Shown piece after piece: positions 56,518 to 64,000 of a stretch of 64,000 bases of DNA (positions within the stretch are counted from its first letter, which is position 1; each line of letters begins with the position of its first letter). A model generated the notes under the pieces. That model was not told where the DNA came from. It saw nothing but the letters and a program-made list of their open reading frames with translations, and did not search any database. Source of the stretch: Ignatzschineria rhizosphaerae (GTDB taxonomy: Bacteria > Pseudomonadota > Gammaproteobacteria > Cardiobacteriales > Wohlfahrtiimonadaceae); NCBI RefSeq assembly GCF_022655595.1, contig NZ_CP093379.1:1484501-1548500 (forward strand). Reading direction: 5' to 3'. The position numbers and the translations under genes were made by a program.

Positions 56518-57735
56518 ATGAAAGCAGAAATTATCGTCAGTGGCTCAGAGCTTCTTTTAGGACAATCAATTGATACCAATGGTCCTTGGATTGCTCGTAA
56601 ACTCAGTGAGATTGGGATTGATTGCCACTTTAAATCAACGGTCGGCGATAATCTCAACAACATGGCAGAGACCTTTTCAAAAGCGATGACCCGTGCCGAT
56701 ATTATCCTTTGCACCGGTGGACTTGGCCCAACACAAGATGATATTACCCGAGATGCGCTCGCTAAAGCGCTCAATCTTCCTCTTATTTACGATGAAGCGC
56801 TTGCCGAAAAGATCCGTGAAAAATTTAAAGCACGGAATCGTGCGATGTCAGATAATAATCTAAGACAAGCTTATTACCCTGAAAATGCCACTATCTTAGA
56901 TGCATTTCCCGGTACAGCGCCCGGTATTTACCTTCAGCATCAAGGAAAACATCTCTTTTTAATGCCGGGGGTTCCCTCTGAAATGAAGGTGATGATGGAG
57001 GAAGATATTATTCCGCTTCTTACCTCCCTACTGCCTAATATTGAGCGAATTTACACTAAAACGCTTCGCTGCTGGGGAAAAGGCGAATCAGATATCTCAG
57101 CACTTCTTGCGGAAATTAATGATGAACTGGATCATCTTCCTAACCCGAAACTCTCTTTTTTAGCTTCTGGAATTGAAGGTATTCAAGTACGTTTTTCTGC
57201 AAAAACAGCAACCGAATCAGAGGCAATGACGCTCATTGAGCCTTTTGCAACTCGGGCAAAAGCGCTACTTGGCAATCTCTTTTTTGGGGAAGATGATGTC
57301 AGTATGGAAGCTACCGTTGCAAAAATGCTCGATCAGAAAACGTTAACACTTGGACTTTATGAATCCTTTAGCGAAGGCATGATTGCAACGCGCCTGAATG
57401 AAAAGAGCCAAACCCAATACTTTTTTAAAGGTGCTTGGGTTGAAAGCCGGGAACGTGATCTCTCTGTTGAGGCTTATAAAACAAAGCTTTACTATATTCA
57501 AACACTAAGTCATGCAGATATTGTGACAACCGTTCATGGTGAAGAGATCTCAAAAAATAACCTTCAACTCACCCTTTTATTACAACACCACGATCAGCTT
57601 TATGAAAAATCAATGATTATTCCTTACTTTAATCATCAAGCTGCGGTAAGCTTCTCAGTGATTAATCTTCTAAATATGGTAAGACTCTATCTAGTTGGCG
57701 CTCTTGAATCTGACGACTCAACCATTTCCCCATAA
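56518..57735 (+). CDS. cinA: CinA-family protein with degenerate C-terminal deamidase domain
   Basis: The 405-residue protein has an N-terminal MoCF/COG1058 domain (about 1-170) with EIIVSGSELLLGQSIDTNGPWIARKL and CTGGLGPTQDDITRDA, followed by a C-terminal PncC-like domain. In active NMN deamidases this domain carries the motif ESCTGG. Here the matching stretch is ESFSEG (282-287) in a poorly conserved context, so the deamidase half may be inactive. The MoCF half can have ADP-ribose pyrophosphatase activity in relatives. An AGAGGA ribosome site precedes the ATG. Confidence 0.88.
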   Translation: MKAEIIVSGSELLLGQSIDTNGPWIARKLSEIGIDCHFKSTVGDNLNNMAETFSKAMTRADIILCTGGLGPTQDDITRDALAKALNLPLIYDEALAEKIREKFKARNRAMSDNNLRQAYYPENATILDAFPGTAPGIYLQHQGKHLFLMPGVPSEMKVMMEEDIIPLLTSLLPNIERIYTKTLRCWGKGESDISALLAEINDELDHLPNPKLSFLASGIEGIQVRFSAKTATESEAMTLIEPFATRAKALLGNLFFGEDDVSMEATVAKMLDQKTLTLGLYESFSEGMIATRLNEKSQTQYFFKGAWVESRERDLSVEAYKTKLYYIQTLSHADIVTTVHGEEISKNNLQLTLLLQHHDQLYEKSMIIPYFNHQAAVSFSVINLLNMVRLYLVGALESDDSTISP

Positions 57736-57759
57736 TAGATCCTCTTTACTAACGACAAT

Positions 57760-57916
57760 TATAGTGAAATTGGTTTAAAAGTGACTAAATCAGATTGCCG
57801 GCACATCGATTATGAGAAGCTCAAGAATCGTTCTATCCGGTAACATGCAAACTAATTTGACATACTCTGTACCTCAATACTTTTAAAATAATGTTTCTTA
57901 AACCGAATCTGCTATA
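57760..57916. repeat. MITE-like repeat copy, 157 bp
   Basis: The ends are TATAGTGAAATTGGTTTAA and TTAAACCGAATCTGCTATA. The core has GATTGCCGGCACATCGATTA and CGTTCTATCCGGTAACATGC. It is a well preserved copy, between cinA and the Nudix gene. Confidence 0.8.
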
Positions 57917-57979
57917 GCATCTCAATTACTATACTGAACCTATTACAAATAACTTTATAAAAAGATCAAAAGAATAAAC

Positions 57980-58387
57980 ATGACTCAAATACCTAAAAAA
58001 ATTCGTGTCGTTGCCGGCATTATTTGGAATGAAGACCAAACACAAATTCTGCTTAGCCAACGTAAATTAACGCAAGACTTTAGTGGCTTATGGGAGTTTC
58101 CTGGCGGTAAAGTTGAAGAGGGAGAAGATGATGCTTTAGCCCTTATTCGTGAACTGCAAGAAGAGCTTAATATTACAATCACAACACAAGAAAAAGCCCT
58201 CTCATTCCAATATGAATATCCGGCAAAAACTATTGATTTTGTAATTTTTGATGTCTTTAAATTTAAAGGAACCCCAAAAGGTGCTGAATCTCAAACCATC
58301 GCTTGGGTTGATAAAGATGAGATCAGAAAACTCAAATTCCCAGAAGCGAATTATAAGATGTTAGAATATATTACAAAGTTTTCATAA
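57980..58387 (+). CDS. Nudix hydrolase, MutT-like nucleotide pyrophosphohydrolase
   Basis: The 135-residue protein has a complete Nudix box GGKVEEGEDDALALIRELQEELNI (43-66), with GX5EX7REUXEE satisfied. The N-terminal VVAGIIWNEDQTQILLSQR and FSGLWEFPGGKVE resemble the MutT/CtP pyrophosphohydrolase group that cleans oxidised or odd (d)NTPs. The exact substrate is not decidable from the sequence. It stands alone. Confidence 0.88.
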   Translation: MTQIPKKIRVVAGIIWNEDQTQILLSQRKLTQDFSGLWEFPGGKVEEGEDDALALIRELQEELNITITTQEKALSFQYEYPAKTIDFVIFDVFKFKGTPKGAESQTIAWVDKDEIRKLKFPEANYKMLEYITKFS

Positions 58388-58458
58388 ATATCTTATTCAA
58401 TAGCACTAAAGGCCAGAAAAACAAGGATGTTGTCCTGATACTTTAATAGAGGTTTATC

Positions 58459-59172
58459 ATGATGTATCCCAATCATGCTTTTTTCACGAAAAAGCTGATA
58501 ACTATTTATCTCATCATCCTTATGGGATTTTGTCATAACATTATTTATGCAGAAACTATTGCGAATTACATCCCTAAAAACCACTATCTGCAAGATTTTA
58601 TCAAAACGGATCTTAACCAAGATGGGAAAACAGATTATCTCCTTCTCACTAAATCAATGTCTTTAGAGGCAATTGAAGAAAACCGATTTGAACAAGTGGT
58701 GGATCGAAATCGTCGTGGCATTATCGTCCTTTTAAAGCAAGACATTGGCTATCAGAAAATTGCCGAAAATCTCACCCTTTTCGATTCAGAATTTGAAGAT
58801 GGCGGCGTCTATTTCCCGCCAGATCTTTCGATTAATATCATCCAAGATAAAATTACCTTCCATTATGCGCATGGTCGCTATGGCTATTGGTTTTATACCT
58901 TTAGATTACAAGATAACGCCCTTAAACTCATTGGCTTTGAAGCGCATAGTAACCGTGGCCCTGACCCGATTTCTATCATCAGCGTCAATTACCTTACACA
59001 AAAAGTAAAATACGCAAGAAACATCACTGAAAGCCAATTTAACGAGAAATGGGTCGAAAAATGGAAAACTATCCCGAATCTCCCTTTATTAGATATTAAC
59101 GATATCCCTACCATCCATGATGATAAGTTGTTTGATATTACGCATGGGATTGATCTTGATTTTCTAGATTAA
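58459..59172 (+). CDS. Secreted protein of unknown function
   Basis: The 237-residue protein has a Sec signal peptide (about 1-31, KKLITIYLIILMGFCHNIIYA) and a periplasmic domain that starts with a VCBS/EF-hand-like acidic loop DLNQDGKTDYLLL, which could bind calcium. The remainder (YAHGRYGYWFYTFRLQDNALKLIGFEAHS) looks like a beta-rich domain. I do not recognise a named family. GAGG seven bases upstream supports the first ATG. A 12-bp-stem terminator follows. Confidence 0.7.
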   Translation: MMYPNHAFFTKKLITIYLIILMGFCHNIIYAETIANYIPKNHYLQDFIKTDLNQDGKTDYLLLTKSMSLEAIEENRFEQVVDRNRRGIIVLLKQDIGYQKIAENLTLFDSEFEDGGVYFPPDLSINIIQDKITFHYAHGRYGYWFYTFRLQDNALKLIGFEAHSNRGPDPISIISVNYLTQKVKYARNITESQFNEKWVEKWKTIPNLPLLDINDIPTIHDDKLFDITHGIDLDFLD

Positions 59173-59184
59173 ATTTACACAATA

Positions 59185-59219
59185 AAAATGCCGGTATCCT
59201 TAAAGATTACCGGCATTTT
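59185..59219. terminator. Strong bidirectional terminator built on a GCCGG arm
   Basis: AAAATGCCGGTA and TACCGGCATTTT form a perfect 12-bp stem with an 11-base loop. It ends the secreted-protein gene and the convergent ruvA operon. The arms carry the frequent CCGGCAT motif. Confidence 0.88.
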
Positions 59220-59243
59220 CAAATCTAGCTTATTCAATAATGT

Positions 59244-59852
59244 TTATAGTTTAAGCGCAAGCGGAATAATTGCTTCCAGTGTAAGCCCTGGTTTTGCGAC
59301 TTTATTAACACGTTTTTTCGCCTCTGCTTGGCTATAACCAAGACTTACTAATGCTTCGATCGCTTCTTCTACAATCACATCGCCATCACTTAAGAGAGAA
59401 CCTGTGCTTGAAGCTATTAAATCTTCTGTAATATCGAGTGGCGCTAAGGCTTTTATCTTATCTCTTAACTCTATAATTAAGCGCTCTGCAGTCTTTTTAC
59501 CAACGCCGGGGACCTTCATTAAGCTTGTTAAATCTTCCGTTTGAATCACGCGATAAAGCTCTTCTGCGGATAATCCTGAAAGAATAAGCACAGCACTTTT
59601 AGGACCAATGCCGGAAACCCGGATTAAAAGGCGAAATGCTTCACGCTCTTTAGGACTACAAAAACCATAAAGCAGGCTCGCATCTTCTCGTACCACATGA
59701 TGAATCGTGAGCTGAACGTTCTCCCCTTCACTTGGGAGCTTTGCAAAACTACTCATCGGTAATTCTACTTCATAACCTACGCCACCCACATCGACTAATG
59801 CCTGATTCGGTAAACGCTTCTCCGCTAAAACACCTGTTAAACGACCAATCAT
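59244..59852 (-). CDS. ruvA: Holliday junction branch migration protein RuvA
   Basis: The 202-residue protein has [12 protein letters not shown], an N-terminal OB-fold, two HhH motifs ([14 protein letters not shown] and [17 protein letters not shown]) and the C-terminal RuvB-binding helix bundle ([21 protein letters not shown]). Its start overlaps the ruvC stop by 4 bp. ruvB, usually next in line, is missing: a terminator and a convergent gene follow instead. Confidence 0.95.
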   Translation of the reverse strand: MIGRLTGVLAEKRLPNQALVDVGGVGYEVELPMSSFAKLPSEGENVQLTIHHVVREDASLLYGFCSPKEREAFRLLIRVSGIGPKSAVLILSGLSAEELYRVIQTEDLTSLMKVPGVGKKTAERLIIELRDKIKALAPLDITEDLIASSTGSLLSDGDVIVEEAIEALVSLGYSQAEAKKRVNKVAKPGLTLEAIIPLALKL

Positions 59853-60331
59853 AATAATCCTTCTAATCTACAATGAAATGCGTGAGTTAATGCTGCTGCA
59901 AGCGCATCTGCGGCATCTGCTTGAGGCTTTTTATTAAGCTTTAAGAGCGATTGCACCATATGTTGCACTTGCTCTTTTTGCGCATGCCCTTGCCCTACAA
60001 TTGTCTGTTTAATACGAGTCGCCGCATATTCATGCACCACAAGGTTCGACATTGCGGCTGCGCACATCGCAACGCCTCTCGCTTGCCCAAGCTTTAAGGC
60101 TGATTGAGGGTTTTTATGTAAAAAGACCTCTTCAATAGAGAGGACTTTAGGGCGATAAAGCCCAATCAGTTGATCAACACCTTGAAAAATTGTTAACAAC
60201 CGATTCGCCATTGGTTCATCTGTCTTCATACGAATACAGCCTGAATCCACATATTGTGGCTTTCGACCACTGATATCGATCACACCATAACCGGTAATTC
60301 TCGAACCAGGGTCGATTCCTAAAATGATCAT
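59849..60331 (-). CDS. ruvC: Holliday junction resolvase RuvC
   Basis: The 160-residue protein has all four catalytic acids of the family: Asp7 in [12 protein letters not shown], Glu67 in LSIEEVF, and Asp139 and Asp142 in [10 protein letters not shown]. It resolves junctions with RuvAB. Both ends overlap neighbours by 4 bp (yebC upstream, ruvA downstream), indicating coupled translation. Confidence 0.95.
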   Translation of the reverse strand: MIILGIDPGSRITGYGVIDISGRKPQYVDSGCIRMKTDEPMANRLLTIFQGVDQLIGLYRPKVLSIEEVFLHKNPQSALKLGQARGVAMCAAAMSNLVVHEYAATRIKQTIVGQGHAQKEQVQHMVQSLLKLNKKPQADAADALAAALTHAFHCRLEGLL

Positions 60332-61080
60332 TTAAAGAGTTGCTCTAAAATCTCATCTGAGATATCTGCGTTTGAATAGACTTTTTGTACATCATCTAAG
60401 TTTTCAAGTGCTTCAACCATCGCCATCACTTTTTCAGCAGCTTCTGCATCAATTGAGACATTATTATCCGCGTATTGTGTCACTTCTGAATCTTCTGGCT
60501 CAAATCCTGCCTCAACCATCGCATTATGGACTTCCACGTAGCTTTGCGGCATTGTTAAGACTTCGATTGAACCATCTTCATCAACGATCACATCTTCAGC
60601 ACCTGCCATAATCGCCGCTTCTGTAATACCATCTTCATCTGAGTTCTCTGGATAAGAGAGCACACCAAGTTCTCTAAATTGGAATGCAACAGAACCATCA
60701 GTCCCAAGGTTACCACCATATTTTGTAAAAGCATGACGCACTTCTCCAGCGGTACGGTTACGGTTATTAGATAAGCAATCCACCATAACAGCAACACCGC
60801 CAGCGCCATAACCTTCATAACGGATCTCTTCATCTGGAGGACCATCAGTAATTCCAAGACCACGATTGACCGCACGCTCAATCGTATCTTTTGGCATATT
60901 TGCCGCAATCGCGCGATCCACTGCTAGACGAAGACGAGGGTTGGTATCAGCATCCCCATTCCCGCTTGAACGAACAGCAATAGTGATCTCACGGATTAAT
61001 TTGGTAAAGATTTTACCGCGTTTTTTATCCTGCGCACCTTTACGGTGTTGGATATTTGCCCATTTACTATGACCTGCCAT
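60328..61080 (-). CDS. yebC: YebC/PmpR-family transcriptional or translation factor
   Basis: The 250-residue protein begins [29 protein letters not shown], the highly conserved YebC N-terminus, and contains [17 protein letters not shown] and [23 protein letters not shown]. The family was described as DNA-binding regulators, and recent work on relatives points to a ribosome-associated role in translating proline stretches. It is the first gene of the yebC-ruvC-ruvA operon. Confidence 0.95.
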   Translation of the reverse strand: MAGHSKWANIQHRKGAQDKKRGKIFTKLIREITIAVRSSGNGDADTNPRLRLAVDRAIAANMPKDTIERAVNRGLGITDGPPDEEIRYEGYGAGGVAVMVDCLSNNRNRTAGEVRHAFTKYGGNLGTDGSVAFQFRELGVLSYPENSDEDGITEAAIMAGAEDVIVDEDGSIEVLTMPQSYVEVHNAMVEAGFEPEDSEVTQYADNNVSIDAEAAEKVMAMVEALENLDDVQKVYSNADISDEILEQLFK

Positions 61081-61398
61081 ATGTATCTACCTTATTTTTG
61101 ACAAGATGATAAAAGAGAACATTTTAGCATAAAACTTCTAAAACAAATTGTGATTAATTATCCGACTCTTATTCAAGATTCTTGGCATGACTGATTTTGC
61201 TTTTTTTAATAGCAGTTCCTTAAAAAGGTTTTAAGAATATATCTTCTTAAAAATCCAGAAAACGCTCTCTTAGCCTACTATTATCTGGTAGACTATCTGT
61301 CGCTCATTTAACCCTTCAATAGTCGTTAAATATGGCACTATTCCATTGCTTTATAAATCATTACCCCTATCACTTTTCATTGGTAAAAATATCATTTT
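61081..61398 (+). other. Divergent intergenic region, yebC and lysO
   Basis: The 318-bp gap is AT-rich, with TTATCTGGTAGACTATCTG near 61280. No lysine riboswitch fold or clear promoter pair was recognised, although promoters for both genes must be here. Confidence 0.35.
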
Positions 61399-62301
61399 AT
61401 GCTCCAAACGCTGACTTGGGTTTTGCTACCACTTTTAATTGGTTTTGCAATTCCCCTTAAAAATAGAAGTTTGATTAAAACCGTCGATTATCTATTAATT
61501 GCGCTGATTTATATCATTCTCTTTATTATGGGGCTCAATCTCTCAGCTATTCCAGATCTTTGGTCTCAATTACAATCTATTTTTGGAAAGACGATTGTTT
61601 TTATCATTGCCATTTTAGGATTAAATATGGTTGCACTTCTCTTTCTAGATAAGCAGCTCCCCTTCCCGTTAAAACAATCATCCCTCAAACAAGAATCTAC
61701 CTGGCATGCATTACTTGGCTCTTTTAAACTTATTGGTAGTATTTTATTAGGGTTAATCGTTGGATTATTTGCACACGAATATTTCACAGTTCCAGAGCAT
61801 CTCACAGAAACAGCTCTTGTCTTTTTACTTGCCTGCGTTGGCTTGCAACTAAGAGCTGGCGGCATCAAGCTTAAAGCCGTTTTACTCAATCGTTATGGCT
61901 TGATTTTAAGTTTCTTCTTTATCATTTCATCATTTCTGGGCGGTATTATTGCGGCGCTCATTTTAAAGATGCCAATCACTCAAGGCTTAGCCATTAGCTC
62001 AGGCTTTGGCTGGTATTCACTCTCTACGATTATCTTGCAAGATGCTCATGGCCCAATCATCGGCTCTATTGCCTTTTTTAATGATCTTTTTAGAGAGTTT
62101 TTCGCCTTTATGGTTATCCCTCTTTTAATGGCAAAATATCCACTTTCAGCAGTAGGCTCTGGCGGCGCAACCTCTCTTGATTTCACCTTACCTGTCATTC
62201 AACGAACAGGCGGCGCACAAGTTGTGCCAATTGCTATTAGCTTTGGCTTTATCACCAATATCTTAGCGCCAATATTTTTAGTCTTTTTCGCAAACCTTTA
62301 A
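61399..62301 (+). CDS. lysO: Lysine exporter LysO family protein
   Basis: The 300-residue protein has about eight membrane helices and the two-repeat DUF340/LysO layout. It carries a mid-protein LVFLLACVGLQLRAGG and the signature SSGFGWYSLSTIILQD, then FNDLFREFFAFMVIPLL and GGATSLDFTLPVIQRTGG. E. coli LysO (YbjE) exports lysine and toxic thialysine. The ribosome site is weak and no regulator is adjacent. Confidence 0.9.
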   Translation: MLQTLTWVLLPLLIGFAIPLKNRSLIKTVDYLLIALIYIILFIMGLNLSAIPDLWSQLQSIFGKTIVFIIAILGLNMVALLFLDKQLPFPLKQSSLKQESTWHALLGSFKLIGSILLGLIVGLFAHEYFTVPEHLTETALVFLLACVGLQLRAGGIKLKAVLLNRYGLILSFFFIISSFLGGIIAALILKMPITQGLAISSGFGWYSLSTIILQDAHGPIIGSIAFFNDLFREFFAFMVIPLLMAKYPLSAVGSGGATSLDFTLPVIQRTGGAQVVPIAISFGFITNILAPIFLVFFANL

Positions 62302-62386
62302 ATATCTACCTGCGACTTCTTTAATGGCGAAACTTGGCCCCAAAAACCATTAATAAAATCATCTTATTTTCTAAATCAAGTATCTA

Positions 62387-63157
62387 CTATTTATTGAAAC
62401 TAAAACACATGCCGTCATATGAGATCACATAGTTATTCGGTAGTATTGCTTGATGACGGGGATTTTGTAACCATGCTTCTAATTCATGGCCAATATGAGT
62501 TAAGACAACTTGATTACAATTAAGTTTTTTCGTTGTTTCGATAAGGGTATTAATATCATTATGATTTCTAGGTGTTATTATTTGTGGTGGAAAATTGCAA
62601 TCAATAATAAGATTATCAATTTCATGATTTTGTAAAAAATCTATCGTTTCCTTTGGCAAACCTACAGTATCGGTTAAATAGGCTATTTTATGATGATTCC
62701 CTTCAATAAAATACCCCATTGTTAGCTTTGAATGATTGAGTTTTAATGCAGTAATTGCTAGCCCAATAATCTCTCGTTGCTCCCCATGTCGCCATGGTTT
62801 TTGAAAATCTAAAATGCCGGGATTTTTATAAAGATCCGCAAATCCTAATGGATCATCAGGACCATAAATAGGTATTTGCTGACTCTTGCCCCACCGTAAT
62901 GCTAATAACCCTTGGGCATGATCTGCATGATAATGCGTTTGCAAAATCCCCTTAATCTCATCACGCGAAAATCGGCGGTGAAGATCCGTTAAACCGGCAT
63001 CAATCAATAATATTTGATCTTGATAACGAATCATTGCCGAGCAAGGTTTTCGCTCTAAGTAAAGATCATTTCTAGCGGCAAGACAAACAGCACAATCACA
63101 GCCAAATACGGGAATTTCGGCAACATCACCTGTGCCTAATAATATCAGTTCAAACAT
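62387..63157 (-). CDS. phnP: Phosphoribosyl 1,2-cyclic phosphate phosphodiesterase
   Basis: The 256-residue metallo-beta-lactamase-fold enzyme opens the cyclic ribose phosphate made by C-P lyase. It has the dimanganese motif THYHADH (His75, His77, Asp79, His80) and the zinc-site cysteines in FGCDCAVC (20, 22, 25), as in E. coli PhnP. Other conserved parts are LIDAGLTDLHRRFS and LNHSKLTMGYF. It follows phnN after about 60 bp. Confidence 0.93.
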   Translation of the reverse strand: MFELILLGTGDVAEIPVFGCDCAVCLAARNDLYLERKPCSAMIRYQDQILLIDAGLTDLHRRFSRDEIKGILQTHYHADHAQGLLALRWGKSQQIPIYGPDDPLGFADLYKNPGILDFQKPWRHGEQREIIGLAITALKLNHSKLTMGYFIEGNHHKIAYLTDTVGLPKETIDFLQNHEIDNLIIDCNFPPQIITPRNHNDINTLIETTKKLNCNQVVLTHIGHELEAWLQNPRHQAILPNNYVISYDGMCFSFNK

Positions 63158-63218
63158 CGCTATCTCCGTATTTCTCTCATCATAATCTCACCTTTTATCT
63201 ACTTAAAGCATACGATTA

Positions 63219-63785
63219 TCAGATAACTAAAGGTCGATGTGATAAAAGTAATGCAATAAAATCATTAACAACCGATTCTAAAGGCTGATCAGCATTGATT
63301 TGCACAATCTCACGATCTTCGCCAATATGGCTTAATTGAGTGCTTCTCGCAATTCTCTTTTCAATCTGTTCATGAGTTTCCCTACCTCTTCCGATTAATC
63401 TTTCTGTTTGGCTTTCAGGACTTAACTCCAAATAGACAGGGCATAATTTCTCCCCATAACGCAATTTTGCCTCTGCCCAATAAGAGCGTGAACCATTAAG
63501 TAAAACGATTTTTCCCTCAGCGAGATCCTCAAGCCACTGCTTATCATAACCATAAAAAAAGCCATTCGCTTCCCAATAGAGAGAAAAACAGGACTTATCA
63601 GCAAACTCTTTAAAGGTTTCTGAACTCATAACATTATGTAGCTCGGCATCACTGCGTACAATTTTACGAGTAATGTAACGTGGCGGCCGACTAATCTCAG
63701 CTCCGAAATGCTCCGAAACTTCCTCAATAACACTATCTTTGCCAGCGCCAGATGGTCCCATAATGTAATACGCTCGTTGATTCAT
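63219..63785 (-). CDS. phnN: Ribose 1,5-bisphosphate phosphokinase
   Basis: The 188-residue P-loop kinase converts ribose 1,5-bisphosphate to PRPP in phosphonate breakdown. It has the P-loop GPSGAGKDS at 10-18, ISRPPRYITRK and VLLNGSRSYWAEAK. The start MNQRAYYIMGPSG (63785), with AAGGAA about eight bases upstream, matches the family length (E. coli 185). An upstream in-frame ATG (63857) would add an unrelated 24-residue leader. Confidence 0.9.
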   Translation of the reverse strand: MNQRAYYIMGPSGAGKDSVIEEVSEHFGAEISRPPRYITRKIVRSDAELHNVMSSETFKEFADKSCFSLYWEANGFFYGYDKQWLEDLAEGKIVLLNGSRSYWAEAKLRYGEKLCPVYLELSPESQTERLIGRGRETHEQIEKRIARSTQLSHIGEDREIVQINADQPLESVVNDFIALLLSHRPLVI

Positions 63786-63940
63786 TGGATCTATTCCTTT
63801 TTCCTTTATAGATAGAAGCCATTTATCCAGCTTTAGGATCTTATGATAATCTATCAATCGAATTCAATGCCGGCGATAATCTTTAAAGATTATCTTTAAA
63901 AATCATCTAATTCCTCAAGATTACCGCCAACACCTCTCTC

Positions 63941-64000
63941 TTAAATCACTCGCTTTCCGCTCTTCCAAACACTTTGTATGAGCGGTTGATTTCCATGAAG
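63941..64000 (-). CDS. phnM: C-terminal end of PhnM-like diphosphatase, truncated by window edge
   Basis: The last 19 codons and the stop on the minus strand read LHGNQPLIQSVWKSGKRVI. This agrees with the PhnM C-terminal pattern of a hydrophobic segment, V-W-(K/R)-x-G-x-x-V. phnN and phnP follow, as in the usual phn gene order. The call is based on these few residues and position. Confidence 0.55.
   Translation of the reverse strand, partial: LHGNQPLIQSVWKSGKRVI

Noticed and set aside
61081-61398. Lysine riboswitch upstream of lysO
   Set aside because: No L-box core or suitable stem arrangement was recognisable by eye.

Overview
The window is an AT-rich (by eye roughly 35-40% GC) chromosomal segment of a Gammaproteobacterium. 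The host assignment rests on gene content: a KpsMTEDS/Bex/Ctr capsule exporter, yebC-ruvC-ruvA, grxD, a CreBC-type two-component pair, a YccJ-family protein, slt, the phn C-P lyase tail and an RsmY/CsrB-like RNA. A lineage near Cardiobacteriales/Ignatzschineria is possible, but this is only an impression. No tRNA, rRNA, complete IS element or CRISPR array was seen.

Layout. 1-9885 (all minus) is a group-2 type capsule locus: kpsS, kpsE (bexC), the outer-membrane lipoprotein (bexD/ctrA), kpsM, kpsT, then wecB and wecC, which make UDP-ManNAcA, and a large glycosyltransferase that runs off the left edge. 10309-14582 holds dnaE and sfsA. The gap that follows encodes, on the minus strand, a GGA-rich RNA that looks like a CsrA/RsmA-sequestering sRNA. 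14939-17395 has sulfur genes (tusA and a YeeE/YedE transporter) and apt. 17651-23436 holds a sugar kinase, a DUF3079 protein, lipA, a cytoplasmic ugpQ-like phosphodiesterase with a decayed ugpC tail beside it, a phosphodiesterase/alkaline-phosphatase-fold protein and a HAD phosphatase. 24165-27044 is an amino-acid catabolic unit (YkvI transporter, D-amino-acid dehydrogenase-like enzyme, RidA). 27168-27308 is a small unrecognised basic protein gene. creC/creB, telA/xpaC-like and a three-gene DKNYY/membrane block follow.

35883-47401 (all minus) holds a DUF3592-type membrane protein, ttcA, an MHS-family transporter, a SprT-like protein with a damaged zinc motif, a TrpXYZ-type ABC importer with a palindromic operator, a YccJ-like protein, an amphipathic stress-type protein, a TrpR-superfamily regulator, glpD and a hotdog thioesterase. 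47863-58387 (mostly plus) has ahpD-like, proA, grxD, upp, slt, a DUF2726 protein, a GIY-YIG protein, a saccharopine-dehydrogenase-like enzyme (minus), cinA and a Nudix hydrolase. The right end has a secreted unknown, ruvA-ruvC-yebC (minus), lysO, and phnP, phnN and the last codons of phnM (minus), so a phosphonate C-P lyase operon probably continues beyond the window.

Interspersed through the intergenic gaps is a family of about 80-200 bp MITE-like repeats with ends close to TATAGTGAAATCGGTTTAA. The palindrome GCCGGC is conspicuously frequent for such an AT-rich sequence, in genes, in the repeats and in one terminator. The most interesting items are the Csr-type sRNA with its upstream palindrome, the trpX operator with a nearby TrpR-like regulator, the repeat family, and two enzymes with altered active-site motifs (SprT-like and CinA).
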